Positions 32,314-45,766 of a DNA stretch of 64,000 nt are shown piece by piece. The notes under the pieces were generated by a model that was not told the DNA's origin, made no database searches, and worked only from the letters and a program-made list of their open reading frames with translations. Positions within the stretch are counted from its first letter, which is position 1. The number at the start of each line of letters is the position of its first letter. A program made the position numbers and the translations under genes. This stretch comes from Rhizobiaceae bacterium (GTDB lineage Bacteria; Pseudomonadota; Alphaproteobacteria; Rhizobiales; Rhizobiaceae), in contig JANQMU010000077.1 in the NCBI GenBank assembly GCA_028279875.1, positions 30,487 to 94,486 on the forward strand, read 5' to 3'.

Positions 32314-33528
32314 GTGAGCGATGCGTCACGCAAGTCCCGGCAATTGTCCTTGTGCATGGTGATGGAAACCATCGTCCATTGCGGACCAATCTCCCGGGCC
32401 TCGATTGCCAAGCAGACCGGCCTGTCGAAACAGACCATTTCGGAAATCGCCCGTCTGCTTGAGGAGGACGGCTGGATCCGCGAAACCGGACGGACCAGCG
32501 GTCATGTGGGGCGCACGGCGGTGACCTATGAAATTGTGCCCAATGCGGCCTGCATCGCAGCGGTTGATCTTGGCGGCACGAAAACCAGGGCCGCCATTGC
32601 CAATCTGTCCTGCAATGTGCTGGCTGAATTGGTGGAACCAACGGACAAACGCGGCGGCCGGCATGTGGTTGAGCAGATCGCCCGCATGTGCCGGTCAGTC
32701 GCACAGCACAACGCCATTGATTTTCACCGGGTGCGTCTCGCCGTGGTCGGCGTCCCGGGTGTTCCGCACCCGCAAACCGGACACGTGCTGATGGCGCCGA
32801 ACATCCCCGGCATCGATACATTCGATGTGGGGGCTGCCCTCAAGGAAGAACTGGGCCTCGACGTGCTGCTGGAAAACGACGTCAACCTTGCTGTCCTCGG
32901 CGAGCATTGGGTCGGCACCGGTGCCGGCATAGACGATCTCGCCTATATCGCCCTCGGCACCGGTATCGGAGCCGGCATTATCGTCAATGGCGAATTGGTG
33001 CGCGGCGCGGCCAACGCGGCCGGTGAACTCGGATTCCTGCCCTTTGGAGCCGATCCGTTCGAACCGGCGTCGCTGCGCATCGGCGCTCTTGAGCGGGTTA
33101 CGGCCACCGCTGGCATGCGAATGCGCTTCCGGGACCTGTCCGGCCGGTCCCTCGATGTTCCCGGCATATTCGACGCCGCGGACGAGGGTGATTCAGCCGC
33201 ACTGACGGTGATCGACGAGACGGCTCGCTATGTGGCGCGGGCGGTAGCCGCCATTTGCGCCATCACCGGGCCGCGCCGTGTCGTCCTTGGCGGGTCGATC
33301 GGAGGGCGCCGCGAACTGGCCGATCGCGTCCGCGAACTGGTTCCGCTGTGCACGCCGCGGCGGGTTGATATCGTGACCACCGCACTCGGTACCACTGGCG
33401 CGATTGCCGGCGGTGCGGCGGTTGGCCTTGGTCATCTCCATGCGATTCTGTTTTCCGGCGGTGTTCCCGGCGCGGAGATTGCCTTGCCGCCGCCCGACGT
33501 GGTCAAATTCGCCGGAACGGTTCAATGA
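32314..33528 (+). CDS. ROK-family transcriptional regulator
   Basis: The 404-residue protein has an N-terminal winged helix (SLCMVMETIVHCGPISRASIAKQTGLSKQTISEIARLLEEDGWI) and a C-terminal ROK sugar-kinase-like domain with AAVDLGGTKTRAAIANLS, LAVVGVPGVP, LENDVNLAVLGEHWVGTG and ALGTGIGAGIIVNG. The usual ROK zinc motif CxCGxxGC is absent after the GELG segment, as in some regulators that no longer act as kinases. It starts at a GTG with AGGAT 8 bases upstream. The M20 gene overlaps its stop (ATGA), so it is the first gene of the operon it probably controls. Confidence 0.88.
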   Translation: MSDASRKSRQLSLCMVMETIVHCGPISRASIAKQTGLSKQTISEIARLLEEDGWIRETGRTSGHVGRTAVTYEIVPNAACIAAVDLGGTKTRAAIANLSCNVLAELVEPTDKRGGRHVVEQIARMCRSVAQHNAIDFHRVRLAVVGVPGVPHPQTGHVLMAPNIPGIDTFDVGAALKEELGLDVLLENDVNLAVLGEHWVGTGAGIDDLAYIALGTGIGAGIIVNGELVRGAANAAGELGFLPFGADPFEPASLRIGALERVTATAGMRMRFRDLSGRSLDVPGIFDAADEGDSAALTVIDETARYVARAVAAICAITGPRRVVLGGSIGGRRELADRVRELVPLCTPRRVDIVTTALGTTGAIAGGAAVGLGHLHAILFSGGVPGAEIALPPPDVVKFAGTVQ

Positions 33529-34784
33529 CCGATCCGCTGGCATTGAAACATCGGCTGGAGAAAGGCATCGACCGTCAGGAGGCCGTGACGCTGCTCAAGG
33601 ACGCGGTTGCCCGCCAGAGCGTCACCGGCAACGAGGCTGACTTCGCGGCTTTTTTGCAGGAACGCATGCGCCAAATGGCGCTTGATCCACAATACGCCGA
33701 TTTTCAGCCCGGCCGCCCGAATGTCTGGGGCGAACGAAGGGGAACGGGTGGCGGCCCCCGCTTGCTGTTCATCGGCCATACCGACACTGTCCATGTGCGC
33801 GGCTGGAAGGAACGCTGGGCGGGAACCGAACGGGAGGACCCGTTTGGCGGAGCGATTATCGATGGACATATGTGGGGACGCGGGACCGGGGACCTGAAAG
33901 CCGGCATCTGCGCCGGCCTTGCCGCGCTCGACCTGCTCGACCGTGCCGGCATCAGGATGCGCGGCGATGTTGCTTTTGCCTTTGTCGGTGATGAGGAAAG
34001 TGGCGAACCCGGCAGCGGCACCAGCGCCGGTATCAAGGATTTCACCCGACGCGTTGTTGGCGGAGAGATTGCCAGGCCGGACTTTGCCATCTATGTCGAG
34101 CCGACTCGGCTGGCGGTGTATCCGGCCCAGATGGGATTCTTCATCGCCGATGTGGATGTCGTCGGAAAATCCGCCTATTTCGGTGTGCCTGAACTGGGTG
34201 TCGACGCGCTGAAGGCGACGCACGCGCTGCTTTCGGCGATCTGGCGACATTCGCAGGAGATATCGGCCCGTGCCAGCCACGATCTGGTAGGGCGGGCGTT
34301 CGCTCTGGTGACCGCGATCTCCGGCGGCGGCTACATCGCGGTGCCGGGCGAAACCCGGTTTTCGATGATCCGCAAACTCCTGCCCGGCGAAAGCGTTGAT
34401 GCCGCGGTTGGCGAATTCGAGAAAGTGCTGCACGGTGTCGACGTGCAGGATGGCATCCGGCTCGACATTACCTATCCGGCGGGCCGGGATCACGCCTTCG
34501 GCGGGTCGCCCGCCGACATCGACCCCGGCCTGCCCCCGATCCGCTTGCTGTCGCGGGCGCTCGATGCGGCCATGCCGGGCCGCGGCGGGTGCGAGGGCGC
34601 GCCCTATTGGTCTGAATCGCCCTTTCTCATCGATCAGATCGGTTGCCCGGCGGTCTATTGCGCGCCGGGCGACATCACCAACTGCCATACGCTCGAAGAG
34701 CGCGTGAATGTCGACGAATACGTAGCCGGCATCGTCGCATTCGCAACATTCATCGCCAGCTACTGCGGCATTGTCGAAACCTGA
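33525..34784 (+). CDS. M20-family metallopeptidase/deacylase
   Basis: The 419-residue protein is an ArgE/DapE/carboxypeptidase G2-like enzyme with a two-metal site: GHTDTVHV (first His and Asp), WGRGTGDLKAG (bridging Asp), GDEESGEPGSG (catalytic Glu pair), IYVEPT and a late CHTLEERV. Such enzymes remove N-acyl groups or cut dipeptides in the cytosol. Insertion of a dimerisation domain (about residues 195-310) is normal. It overlaps the ROK regulator and is followed by a sugar-type ABC transporter and a racemase-like enzyme, so it probably hydrolyses the imported compound. Substrate unknown. Confidence 0.85.
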   Translation: MTDPLALKHRLEKGIDRQEAVTLLKDAVARQSVTGNEADFAAFLQERMRQMALDPQYADFQPGRPNVWGERRGTGGGPRLLFIGHTDTVHVRGWKERWAGTEREDPFGGAIIDGHMWGRGTGDLKAGICAGLAALDLLDRAGIRMRGDVAFAFVGDEESGEPGSGTSAGIKDFTRRVVGGEIARPDFAIYVEPTRLAVYPAQMGFFIADVDVVGKSAYFGVPELGVDALKATHALLSAIWRHSQEISARASHDLVGRAFALVTAISGGGYIAVPGETRFSMIRKLLPGESVDAAVGEFEKVLHGVDVQDGIRLDITYPAGRDHAFGGSPADIDPGLPPIRLLSRALDAAMPGRGGCEGAPYWSESPFLIDQIGCPAVYCAPGDITNCHTLEERVNVDEYVAGIVAFATFIASYCGIVET

Positions 34785-34814
34785 CATGCCAAATCGCCAA
34801 GGGAGAGTACTGCT

Positions 34815-35873
34815 ATGAAATTCAAGGATTTGATTGCAACGGCATCCATCATGGCTGCGCTTGCGGGCGCCCATGCCCATGCAGAAACAGTCGGCCCGAT
34901 GGGTGAGGCCGCGACACCTTCCACGACCATCCAGGTGCCCAAGGACAAGATTGCAGAGCTGAAGGCCGGCGGCTACAAGGCCGCACTGCTTTGGCATGAT
35001 CAATCGGATTTCGTCAACGCGGTCACCCTGGGTGCGACCGACGAATTCAAACGGTTGGGCATTGAGGTCGTTGCCACGACGAGTGCGGGATTCGATGCTG
35101 CCAAACAGCGCAGTGACATCGAAACGGCACTTGCCAAGGACCCTGATATCATCCTGTCCCTGCCGCTCGATCCGGTCACATCCGCAGCGGCCTTCAAGGA
35201 AGCCAAGGCGGAGGATGTGAAGCTGGTCTTTCTGTCCAATCTGCCCAAGAACTTCCAGCACCCGGCGGATTACGCTGCGATCGTCACCGATGATCTGTTT
35301 GAGATGGGCAAACAGGCCGCCGACGCGCTCGCCTCGGCCATCGGTGGCAAGGGGACCGTTGGCTGGATCTATCACGACGCCACCTATTACGTCACCAATC
35401 AACGGGACAACGCCTTCAAGACGACGATCGAAAACGACTATCCGGACATCAAGATTGTCGCCGAACAGGGTATCAGCGACCCGGCGCGCGCCGAGGAAGT
35501 CGCCAATGCCATGTTGCTGAAAAACCCGGATCTCAGCGGCATTTATGTGACCTGGGCCGGTCCGGCCGAGGGTGTTCTGGCAGCGTTGCGCGCCAATGGC
35601 AACGACACGACCAAAATCGTTACGCTCGATCTGTCCGAACCGCTTGCCCTTGATATGCTCGGGGGCGGCAGTATTGCGGCTATCATTGCCGATGAAGCGT
35701 ATGAGCTTGGGCGGGCCATGGCCGCTGCAGGCGCCCGGGCATTGGTCGGTGAGGTAACGCCTCCCTTTGTGGTGGCCCCTGCAATTACCGTCACAACCGA
35801 AAATGTGGCCGATGCCTGGATGCAATCGCTGCGGCGTCCGGCGCCGGACAGCGTTCTGTCGGCAACGAAATAA
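34815..35873 (+). CDS. Sugar-type (family 2/4) periplasmic binding protein
   Basis: The 352-residue protein has a signal peptide (about residues 1-24, ending AHAHA) and the ribose-binding-protein fold: YKAALLWHDQSDFVNAVTLGATDEFKRLGIEVV, LAKDPDIILSLPLDPVTSAAAFKEA, IVTDDLFEMGKQAADALASAIGGKGTVGWIYHD and GIYVTWAGPAEGVLAAL. This type serves Rbs/Xyl-like importers, though some members bind non-sugars such as purines, autoinducer-2 or amino acid derivatives. It is encoded 30 bases after the M20 gene and before the permease. The presence of peptidase and racemase genes makes a plain sugar less likely. Confidence 0.87.
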   Translation: MKFKDLIATASIMAALAGAHAHAETVGPMGEAATPSTTIQVPKDKIAELKAGGYKAALLWHDQSDFVNAVTLGATDEFKRLGIEVVATTSAGFDAAKQRSDIETALAKDPDIILSLPLDPVTSAAAFKEAKAEDVKLVFLSNLPKNFQHPADYAAIVTDDLFEMGKQAADALASAIGGKGTVGWIYHDATYYVTNQRDNAFKTTIENDYPDIKIVAEQGISDPARAEEVANAMLLKNPDLSGIYVTWAGPAEGVLAALRANGNDTTKIVTLDLSEPLALDMLGGGSIAAIIADEAYELGRAMAAAGARALVGEVTPPFVVAPAITVTTENVADAWMQSLRRPAPDSVLSATK

Positions 35874-35891
35874 CCGGAAGTATGGCGGACC

Positions 35892-35909
35892 GTCCGGCAA
35901 CCGCCGGGC
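35892..35909 (+). promoter_or_regulatory. Short hairpin between binding-protein and permease genes
   Basis: GTCCGGC (35892-35898) and GCCGGGC (35903-35909) form a 7-bp stem with one G-U pair and an AACC loop, 18 bases after the binding-protein stop. It is probably a 3'-end stabiliser. Confidence 0.45.
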
Positions 35910-35942
35910 GGCCCGCAGGTGAAAGCCGGAGAGGAACCGCAT

Positions 35943-36896
35943 ATGGACGGGCTGCGTTCGATCACGCGCAAACTCGATCTGCAGCAATATGTTGTCTATC
36001 TGGGTTTTCTGGCGATTTTTGCCTTCTTTGCCGTCACGTTGAGCGGAGACGGGTTTCTGACCACCCGGAACCTGTCCAATATCGTGCTGCAAACGGCACC
36101 GGCGACCATCATGGCCATCGGCTTTGTCTTCGTGCTGTCGGCGGGAGAGATCGATCTGTCCTTCGGCTCGATCACCGCCGTCTCCGCTCTGGCCGGGGCC
36201 GTGGTGATGCAAAATTATCCGATGGTATTCGGAATCGCCGCCGGTCTCGGCGCGGGGCTGGCGATCGGCTTCTTCAACGGATTGCTGGTCGCCTATCTTC
36301 GATTGCCGTCCTTCCTGGTGACCCTGGCGACGCTCGGTCTGTTCGCCGGTCTCGCGCGGTCGATGACGAATTTGCGCTCCATCCCCGTCGTCAATGATGC
36401 CTTTACCGGTTTTTTCGGATCTGGATCGCTGTTCGGCATTCCATCGCTGATCCTGTGGACACTAGGTGCGGTGATCATCGGTCACCTGATTTACCGCGAG
36501 ACCCGGTTTGGCGCCCATGTCATTGCTACTGGCGACAATCCCGGCGCGGCGCGGGTGTCCGGCATCAAGGTGCCGCGGATCCGGCTCGCCGTATTGATGA
36601 TCAGCGGTGGCTGCGCCGGCCTCGCCGGACTGCTCTATGCGGGCCGTCTGCAGGCCGCCAAATACACGCTCGGCGAAAGTGATCTGATGACCGTCATCGC
36701 CGCCGTTATCGTCGGCGGAACGGCACTCAATGGCGGCAAGGGCTCGGTGGTCGGCGCGCTGGTCGGATCGCTGCTGATGGGCATGCTCAACAACGGGCTG
36801 ATCCTGATGGGGCTGTCCGTATCCGATCAGATGATCGTGCGCGGACTTATCATCCTGATCGCGGTTGCGATTTCATTGCGCGATACGGGACGTTAG
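35943..36896 (+). CDS. RbsC-type ABC permease
   Basis: The 317-residue protein is a sugar-type (BPD_transp_2) permease with about eight to ten membrane segments, NIVLQTAPATIMAIGFVFVLSAGEIDLSFGSI, RLPSFLVTLATLGLFAGLAR and GENPGAARVSGI-like text (GDNPGAARVSGIKVPRIRL), all characteristic of RbsC/XylH. The ATG at 35943 follows GGAGAGG; an upstream GTG is less likely. It works with the binding protein before it and the ATPase encoded two genes later. Confidence 0.88.
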   Translation: MDGLRSITRKLDLQQYVVYLGFLAIFAFFAVTLSGDGFLTTRNLSNIVLQTAPATIMAIGFVFVLSAGEIDLSFGSITAVSALAGAVVMQNYPMVFGIAAGLGAGLAIGFFNGLLVAYLRLPSFLVTLATLGLFAGLARSMTNLRSIPVVNDAFTGFFGSGSLFGIPSLILWTLGAVIIGHLIYRETRFGAHVIATGDNPGAARVSGIKVPRIRLAVLMISGGCAGLAGLLYAGRLQAAKYTLGESDLMTVIAAVIVGGTALNGGKGSVVGALVGSLLMGMLNNGLILMGLSVSDQMIVRGLIILIAVAISLRDTGR

Positions 36897-36904
36897 GAGA
36901 AGAC

Positions 36905-38119
36905 ATGTTTCTGGATGTGTTGAGACGACGAAATCCACAATTCATCGAGGCGGCGATGCAATTGCATCAGGACGGCAAGATCCCCGCCAACGCCTATGTT
37001 CTCGATCTCGATGCGGTGGAGGAAAACGCGCGGATCTTCGCCAGCGAGGCCAGCCGGCGGGGCATGAAGACCTTTGCGATGACCAAGCAGGTCGGCCGCA
37101 ATAGCGGTTTTTGCCGGGCTGTGAAACGCGGGGGCATCGACCGCGCCGTCGCCGTCGATATGGCCTGCGCCATCGCCTGCCATCGTGCCGGGCTGAAAAC
37201 CGGTCACCTCGGCCATCTGGTTCAGGTGCCCCGACATGAGGCCGCCACGGCGGCGCGCGCCCTGCGACCGCACTACTGGACCGTTTTCAGCGATGAAAAG
37301 GCAGCCGAGGCCGCCGCCGCTTCGGCAGGCGCCGGACATGTCCAGGATCTTCTGGCCCGCATTCAAACCGGCGATGACATTTTCTATCGCGGTCACGAAG
37401 GCGGGTTTGCGGCCGAGGACGTTGCCGCGGTTGCCGATGGCCTGGATGCGCTGGCCGGTGGCCGGTTTGCCGGCATCACCACCTTTCCGGCCCTGCTGTT
37501 TGACAATGACGCCAATACTGTGAAGCCGACCCCCAATCTTTCCACACTGTCCAGAGCCGCCGAAACATTGGCCGCTTGTGGGCGGCGCGACATCGAAATC
37601 AACGCGCCGGGAACCACCTCGTCGATCGTGCTCGATGCCCTGGCGGATGCCGGCGCCACCCAGTGCGAGCCCGGCAACGGCCTGCACGGGACAACACCGC
37701 TTCACGCGCGAGAGGATCTGCCCGAGCGCCCGGCCGTGCTTTATCTCAGCGAAGTGTCGCATTTGCACGGCGGCCGCGCCTATTGTTTCGGCGGCGGCCT
37801 CTATATTGATCCGGTTTTCCCGGACTACGATGTCAGGGCCATCGTCGGCAGTGAGCCGACGACGTCGGATGCGGCGCTGGCGAGCGTCGAGATTCCGCCG
37901 CCCTCGGCCATCGACTATTACGGCATGATCGACTGCGCCGGCTCGGTCACCCCGAAGGCCGGCGACACGGTCATCTTCGGCTTCCGTGGACAGGCCTTCG
38001 TGACCCGCGCCTATACGGCGGGCGTCTCCGGCATCGGCAAGGGCGCACCAAAGGTCGAAACCATTGAAAACATTTTCGGTGTCGCCGAACCGTGGCCGCT
38101 TTTGGAGGGGGTGTCGTGA
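36905..38119 (+). CDS. YhfX-like PLP-dependent racemase-type enzyme
   Basis: The 404-residue protein is a fold-type III PLP enzyme like E. coli YhfX. The barrel opens with YVLDLDAVEENARIFASEA and carries the PLP lysine K61 in FAMTKQVGRN. ELNAPGTTSS-like text (EINAPGTTSSIVLDALADAGAT) and PGNGLHGTTP follow as in YhfX. The family is related to alanine racemase and D-threonine aldolase, but no reaction is established for YhfX. It sits between the permease and ATPase genes of an ABC transporter, which ties it closely to the imported substrate. The ATPase start overlaps its stop. Confidence 0.82.
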   Translation: MFLDVLRRRNPQFIEAAMQLHQDGKIPANAYVLDLDAVEENARIFASEASRRGMKTFAMTKQVGRNSGFCRAVKRGGIDRAVAVDMACAIACHRAGLKTGHLGHLVQVPRHEAATAARALRPHYWTVFSDEKAAEAAAASAGAGHVQDLLARIQTGDDIFYRGHEGGFAAEDVAAVADGLDALAGGRFAGITTFPALLFDNDANTVKPTPNLSTLSRAAETLAACGRRDIEINAPGTTSSIVLDALADAGATQCEPGNGLHGTTPLHAREDLPERPAVLYLSEVSHLHGGRAYCFGGGLYIDPVFPDYDVRAIVGSEPTTSDAALASVEIPPPSAIDYYGMIDCAGSVTPKAGDTVIFGFRGQAFVTRAYTAGVSGIGKGAPKVETIENIFGVAEPWPLLEGVS

Positions 38120-38865
38120 CGAACAGCACCCAATTGCGGCCGGTGCTTGAACTCGAAAACGTTCACAAGGCCTTTGCCGGCATCGTCGCCGTCGAAAATT
38201 TTTCGCTCGAGCTGTATGCCGGTGAGATCGTTGCATTGGTCGGCGACAATGGTGCCGGGAAATCGACCCTGTTGAAGATGATCTCGGGGGTTCATCGACC
38301 GTCGTCGGGCACAATCCGGCTCAACGGCGGAGATGTCAACTTCACCGATGCCAGTATCGCACGCTCGCGCGGCATCGAAGTGGTTTATCAGGACCTTGCA
38401 CTGGCCGACCAGCAGCCGGTCTACATGAACATGTTTCTCGGGCGCGAGGCGGTGCGCGGTCCGCTACGCCTGCTCGACCGCAGGAAAATGATGCGCGAAA
38501 CCCAGGCTCTGGTCGATGAGCTGGACGTGCGCATTCCATCCGCCCGCGCGCTTATCCGTGATTTGTCCGGCGGCCAGCGGCAAGGCGTCGCGATCGCTCG
38601 CGCCACGCACTGGGCCAAGAAACTGATCCTGCTTGACGAGCCAACGGCGGCGCTAGGCGTTGCGGAAACCGCAAAGGTCGAAAAGATCGTGACCGCGCTG
38701 AAGGAGCGCGATATCGCAATTCTCATCATCAGCCACAGCCTGGATCAGGTTTTCCGGCTGTCCGACCGGATTTGCGTTTTGCGGCGCGGCGTGCAGATCG
38801 GCGTGCGCGAAACAGCCAAAACCGACAAGAATGAGATCGTTTCGATGATCACCGGCGTTGGCTGA
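38116..38865 (+). CDS. Single-domain sugar-type ABC ATPase
   Basis: The 249-residue ATPase has Walker A VGDNGAGKSTLLK, Q-loop region YQDLALADQQPVYMNMFLG, signature LSGGQRQGVAIARA, Walker B LILLDEPTAALGV and switch ISHSL. It corresponds to one half of RbsA-type tandem ATPases, as in FrcA/XylG-like single-domain systems, and would dimerise. The GTG at 38116 overlaps the previous stop and has GGAGGGGG upstream; an ATG at 38092 is an alternative. It ends 9 bases before the convergent edd gene. Confidence 0.88.
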   Translation: MTNSTQLRPVLELENVHKAFAGIVAVENFSLELYAGEIVALVGDNGAGKSTLLKMISGVHRPSSGTIRLNGGDVNFTDASIARSRGIEVVYQDLALADQQPVYMNMFLGREAVRGPLRLLDRRKMMRETQALVDELDVRIPSARALIRDLSGGQRQGVAIARATHWAKKLILLDEPTAALGVAETAKVEKIVTALKERDIAILIISHSLDQVFRLSDRICVLRRGVQIGVRETAKTDKNEIVSMITGVG

Positions 38866-38874
38866 CGACAAACC

Positions 38875-40692
<1,818 letters not shown>

Positions 40693-40796
40693 GGCGTCCT
40701 GCCGATCAAATGATACGGGTGTGCGATCCTGCGGATCGCATTGGTCTTCAGGCGTTTCCTCGATGCCGGAGCGTCGTTCGGTCCCGGACGGCCTGT

Positions 40797-41498
40797 TCAG
40801 GGCGCCCAGTAGACCTGCAGCGGGTTTCCGGTCTTTCTTAACAGCGCGCGCACCGGCAGTTGATCGACGGTTCCGGGCCGCAGGGCCTCTTCAAACACGC
40901 TTTTCTTATCGTTTCCTTCGATGTGAAGGACACACAGATCCGAACGGGCGATGACGGGAAGCGTCAGCGTCAGTCTCGGTTCCCCGGCGCCCGGCGCCTC
41001 GATCGCCAGAACGGTCTCGGCCGTTTCGGGATCGGTGACGGCGGCAAGCTGGTCGCTGGCCGGGAACCAGGAGGCTGTGTGCCCGTCAAGACCCATGCCG
41101 AGCACGGCGACATCAAGCGGCCGCTTCATGGCCGCAAGGTGTGCGGCCGCGCGGCGGGCAGCCTCGGGCGCATCGACGTGGTCGGCATAAAGCGGCACGA
41201 ACTGCGCGAAGGCCGCCTCGTTCTGCAGCAACAGCGTCGCCACCAGCCGGTGGTTCGACCGTTCATGCGATGACGGGACGAACCGTTCATCGACCAGCGT
41301 CACGGTCACCTTGTCCCAGGCCAGCATCTGCTGGCTGAGCGCCAGGAAAAAGGCGCGCGGCGTCGACCCGCCCGACACGGCCAGCGCGGCCGCCCCGTCG
41401 CGTTCGATGGCGGCCTCGAGAGTGCCTGCGACGCGGCGGGCGAGCGCCTCTGCCAATAGATCGCCGGAGGCAAACGCATTCATGTGCGGTTCGCTCAT
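40797..41498 (-). CDS. pgl: 6-Phosphogluconolactonase
   Basis: Pgl hydrolyses 6-phosphogluconolactone, the product of Zwf. The 233-residue protein shows [39 protein letters not shown] and [19 protein letters not shown], the three conserved blocks of the bacterial DevB-type lactonase. It lies 9 bases after zwf on the same strand. Length and motifs are normal. Confidence 0.95.
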   Translation of the reverse strand: MSEPHMNAFASGDLLAEALARRVAGTLEAAIERDGAAALAVSGGSTPRAFFLALSQQMLAWDKVTVTLVDERFVPSSHERSNHRLVATLLLQNEAAFAQFVPLYADHVDAPEAARRAAAHLAAMKRPLDVAVLGMGLDGHTASWFPASDQLAAVTDPETAETVLAIEAPGAGEPRLTLTLPVIARSDLCVLHIEGNDKKSVFEEALRPGTVDQLPVRALLRKTGNPLQVYWAP

Positions 41499-41507
41499 CA
41501 GTCCGCC

Positions 41508-42998
41508 CTAGTGGCTCTCGTGCCAGGTCCGGCCATCGCGCTCGATGAGCGCAATCGCCTGGGTCGGGCCGAACGTTCCGGCGGTATAGCCGTAGCAGGG
41601 CTGCTTGCTCTCCTCCCAGGCCTTCAGGATCGGATCGATCCAGTGCCAGGCCGCCTCGACCTCGTCACGGCGCATGAACAGCGTCTGGTTGCAGCGGATG
41701 ACATCCATCAGCAGCCGTTCATAGGCATCGGGGTTACGCACGCCGAAACTCTCCGCGAAGCTCATATCGAGTGGCACGTGGCGCAGCCGCATGCCGCCGG
41801 GCCCCGGATCCTTGATCATGATCCACTGCTTGACGCCCTCGCCGGGCTGCAGGCGGATGACCAGCTGATTGGCGATCACGTGTCCGGCGCTCCTGTCGAA
41901 GATCGAATGCGGGATCGGCTTGAAATTGATGACGATTTCCGACACCCGTTCGGCCATGCGCTTGCCGGTGCGCAGGTAGAACGGCACGCCCGCCCAGCGC
42001 CAGTTCTCGATTTCCGCCTTGATGGCAACGAAGGTCTCGGTGGTCGAGTTTTCGTCGCCGAGCTCTTCCAGATAGCCGTCGACGGCACCGCCCTCCGAGG
42101 CGCCGGCCTTGTACTGGCCGCGAACCGTCACCTGTCCGGCATTGTCCCGGTCGATCGGGCTCAGCGCCCGAAGGACCTTCAGCTTTTCATCACGCACCGC
42201 CTCGGCGTCGGCCGATGGCGGCGCTTCCATGGCGACCAGACAAAGCAGTTGCAGCATGTGGTTCTGGACCATGTCGCGCAGCGCGCCGGCGCGGTCGTAA
42301 TAGGTGATACGGCCTTCAAGCCCGACCGCCTCGGACACGGTGATCTGGATATGATCGATATGGGCCGAATTCCAAAGCGGTTCGTAAAGGGCATTGGCAA
42401 AGCGCAGCGCCATCAGATTCTGCACCGTTTCCTTGCCGAGATAGTGGTCGATCCGGAAGATCTCGTCCTCGGGAAAGACCTGGCCGATCGTGTCATTGAG
42501 CGCCCGCGCCGAGGCAAGGTCTCGGCCGATGGGTTTTTCGACCACGATACGCGTGTCGTCGGTGATCAGGCCATGGCTGCGGATCTGCCCGCAAATATCG
42601 CCGAACAGCGACGGGCTGACCGCCAGATAGAAGGCGCGCACCTTTGCGCCGCCTTCGGAGAGCACGCGGGTCATATCGTCCCAGCCGCGGTCGGTCTTGG
42701 CGTCGACCGAGACATAATGGAGCCGGTTCAGGAACCGCTCGACCTGCCCGGCGTCATGCTCTTCTTCCGTCAGGTGGCGCAACAAGGCTTCGGCGGCGAA
42801 GTCCCGAAATCCATTGTCGTCATGCGCCGCGCGCGACGCGCCGATGATGCGTGTCGGCTCGCTCAATTGGCCGGCGATCTGCCGGTGGTAAAGGGCCGGG
42901 AGCAATTTGCGTTCCGAGAGATCGCCGGTGCCGCCGAAGACGACATAATCGAACGGCTCGACGGGAATCGTTTGGCTGCTCATGGCTTCGCTCATCAT
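41508..42998 (-). CDS. zwf: Glucose-6-phosphate 1-dehydrogenase
   Basis: Zwf oxidises glucose-6-phosphate with NAD(P). The 496-residue protein has the coenzyme loop VVFGGTGDLSERKLLPALY, the catalytic RIDHYLGKETVQNLMALRFAN and a conserved EKPIGRDL. It heads the zwf-pgl-edd operon feeding both Entner-Doudoroff and pentose phosphate routes. Start is uncertain among in-frame ATGs at 42998, 42995 and 42983; none has an ideal ribosome site. An AATCGATT palindrome lies just upstream (43020-43030 region) and might be an operator. Confidence 0.95.
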   Translation of the reverse strand: MMSEAMSSQTIPVEPFDYVVFGGTGDLSERKLLPALYHRQIAGQLSEPTRIIGASRAAHDDNGFRDFAAEALLRHLTEEEHDAGQVERFLNRLHYVSVDAKTDRGWDDMTRVLSEGGAKVRAFYLAVSPSLFGDICGQIRSHGLITDDTRIVVEKPIGRDLASARALNDTIGQVFPEDEIFRIDHYLGKETVQNLMALRFANALYEPLWNSAHIDHIQITVSEAVGLEGRITYYDRAGALRDMVQNHMLQLLCLVAMEAPPSADAEAVRDEKLKVLRALSPIDRDNAGQVTVRGQYKAGASEGGAVDGYLEELGDENSTTETFVAIKAEIENWRWAGVPFYLRTGKRMAERVSEIVINFKPIPHSIFDRSAGHVIANQLVIRLQPGEGVKQWIMIKDPGPGGMRLRHVPLDMSFAESFGVRNPDAYERLLMDVIRCNQTLFMRRDEVEAAWHWIDPILKAWEESKQPCYGYTAGTFGPTQAIALIERDGRTWHESH

Positions 42999-43302
42999 TG
43001 CAGTGCATTTTCCCCGGTCATAATCTAATCGATTTAAAAAAACCAGAGAGAATGTGATGCTGATCGAATATTGCGTTATTCGGCTTGACCGGCCGAAATC
43101 AACGCGGCCACGTTTCGGGAAACGTCAAGTCGCCTGGATTTATCCCTCAGCGCCGGCGAACACGACGATGGTGAGGTCACGTTTTGGCTGCCATGTCAGC
43201 CTTTGCCGCCAATGCCAAAGCCCGTCACCCGGACGGGCGGATCGTCCGCGTGGTGTGCGAGCGCAGCCGGGTTCCGGTCGCGCTCGCACGCATTCGTGCG
43301 GA
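42999..43302. other. 304-base gap: zwf promoter side and katG terminator side
   Basis: No gene is visible. The left third, upstream of zwf, is AT-rich with a short AATCGATT palindrome. The right third, downstream of katG, holds two strong hairpins annotated separately. The centre shows nothing recognisable. Confidence 0.5.
43220..43289 (-). terminator. Tandem hairpins after katG
   Basis: Reading leftward from the katG stop, the first hairpin is a perfect 10-bp stem GTGCGAGCGC/GCGCTCGCAC (43289-43280 and 43264-43255). The second is a 7-bp stem GCCCGTC/GACGGGC (43238-43232 and 43226-43220) with a 5-base loop, followed by TTTGG. Together they probably end katG transcription. Confidence 0.6.

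Positions 43303-45766
<2,464 letters not shown>

Noticed and set aside
33522..36212. 896-codon leftward open frame opposite the M20, binding-protein and permease genes
   Set aside because: It covers three clear genes with overlapping starts on the other strand and has no family motif.
41484..43028. 514-codon rightward open frame opposite zwf
   Set aside because: Shadow of zwf, composition unlike a protein.
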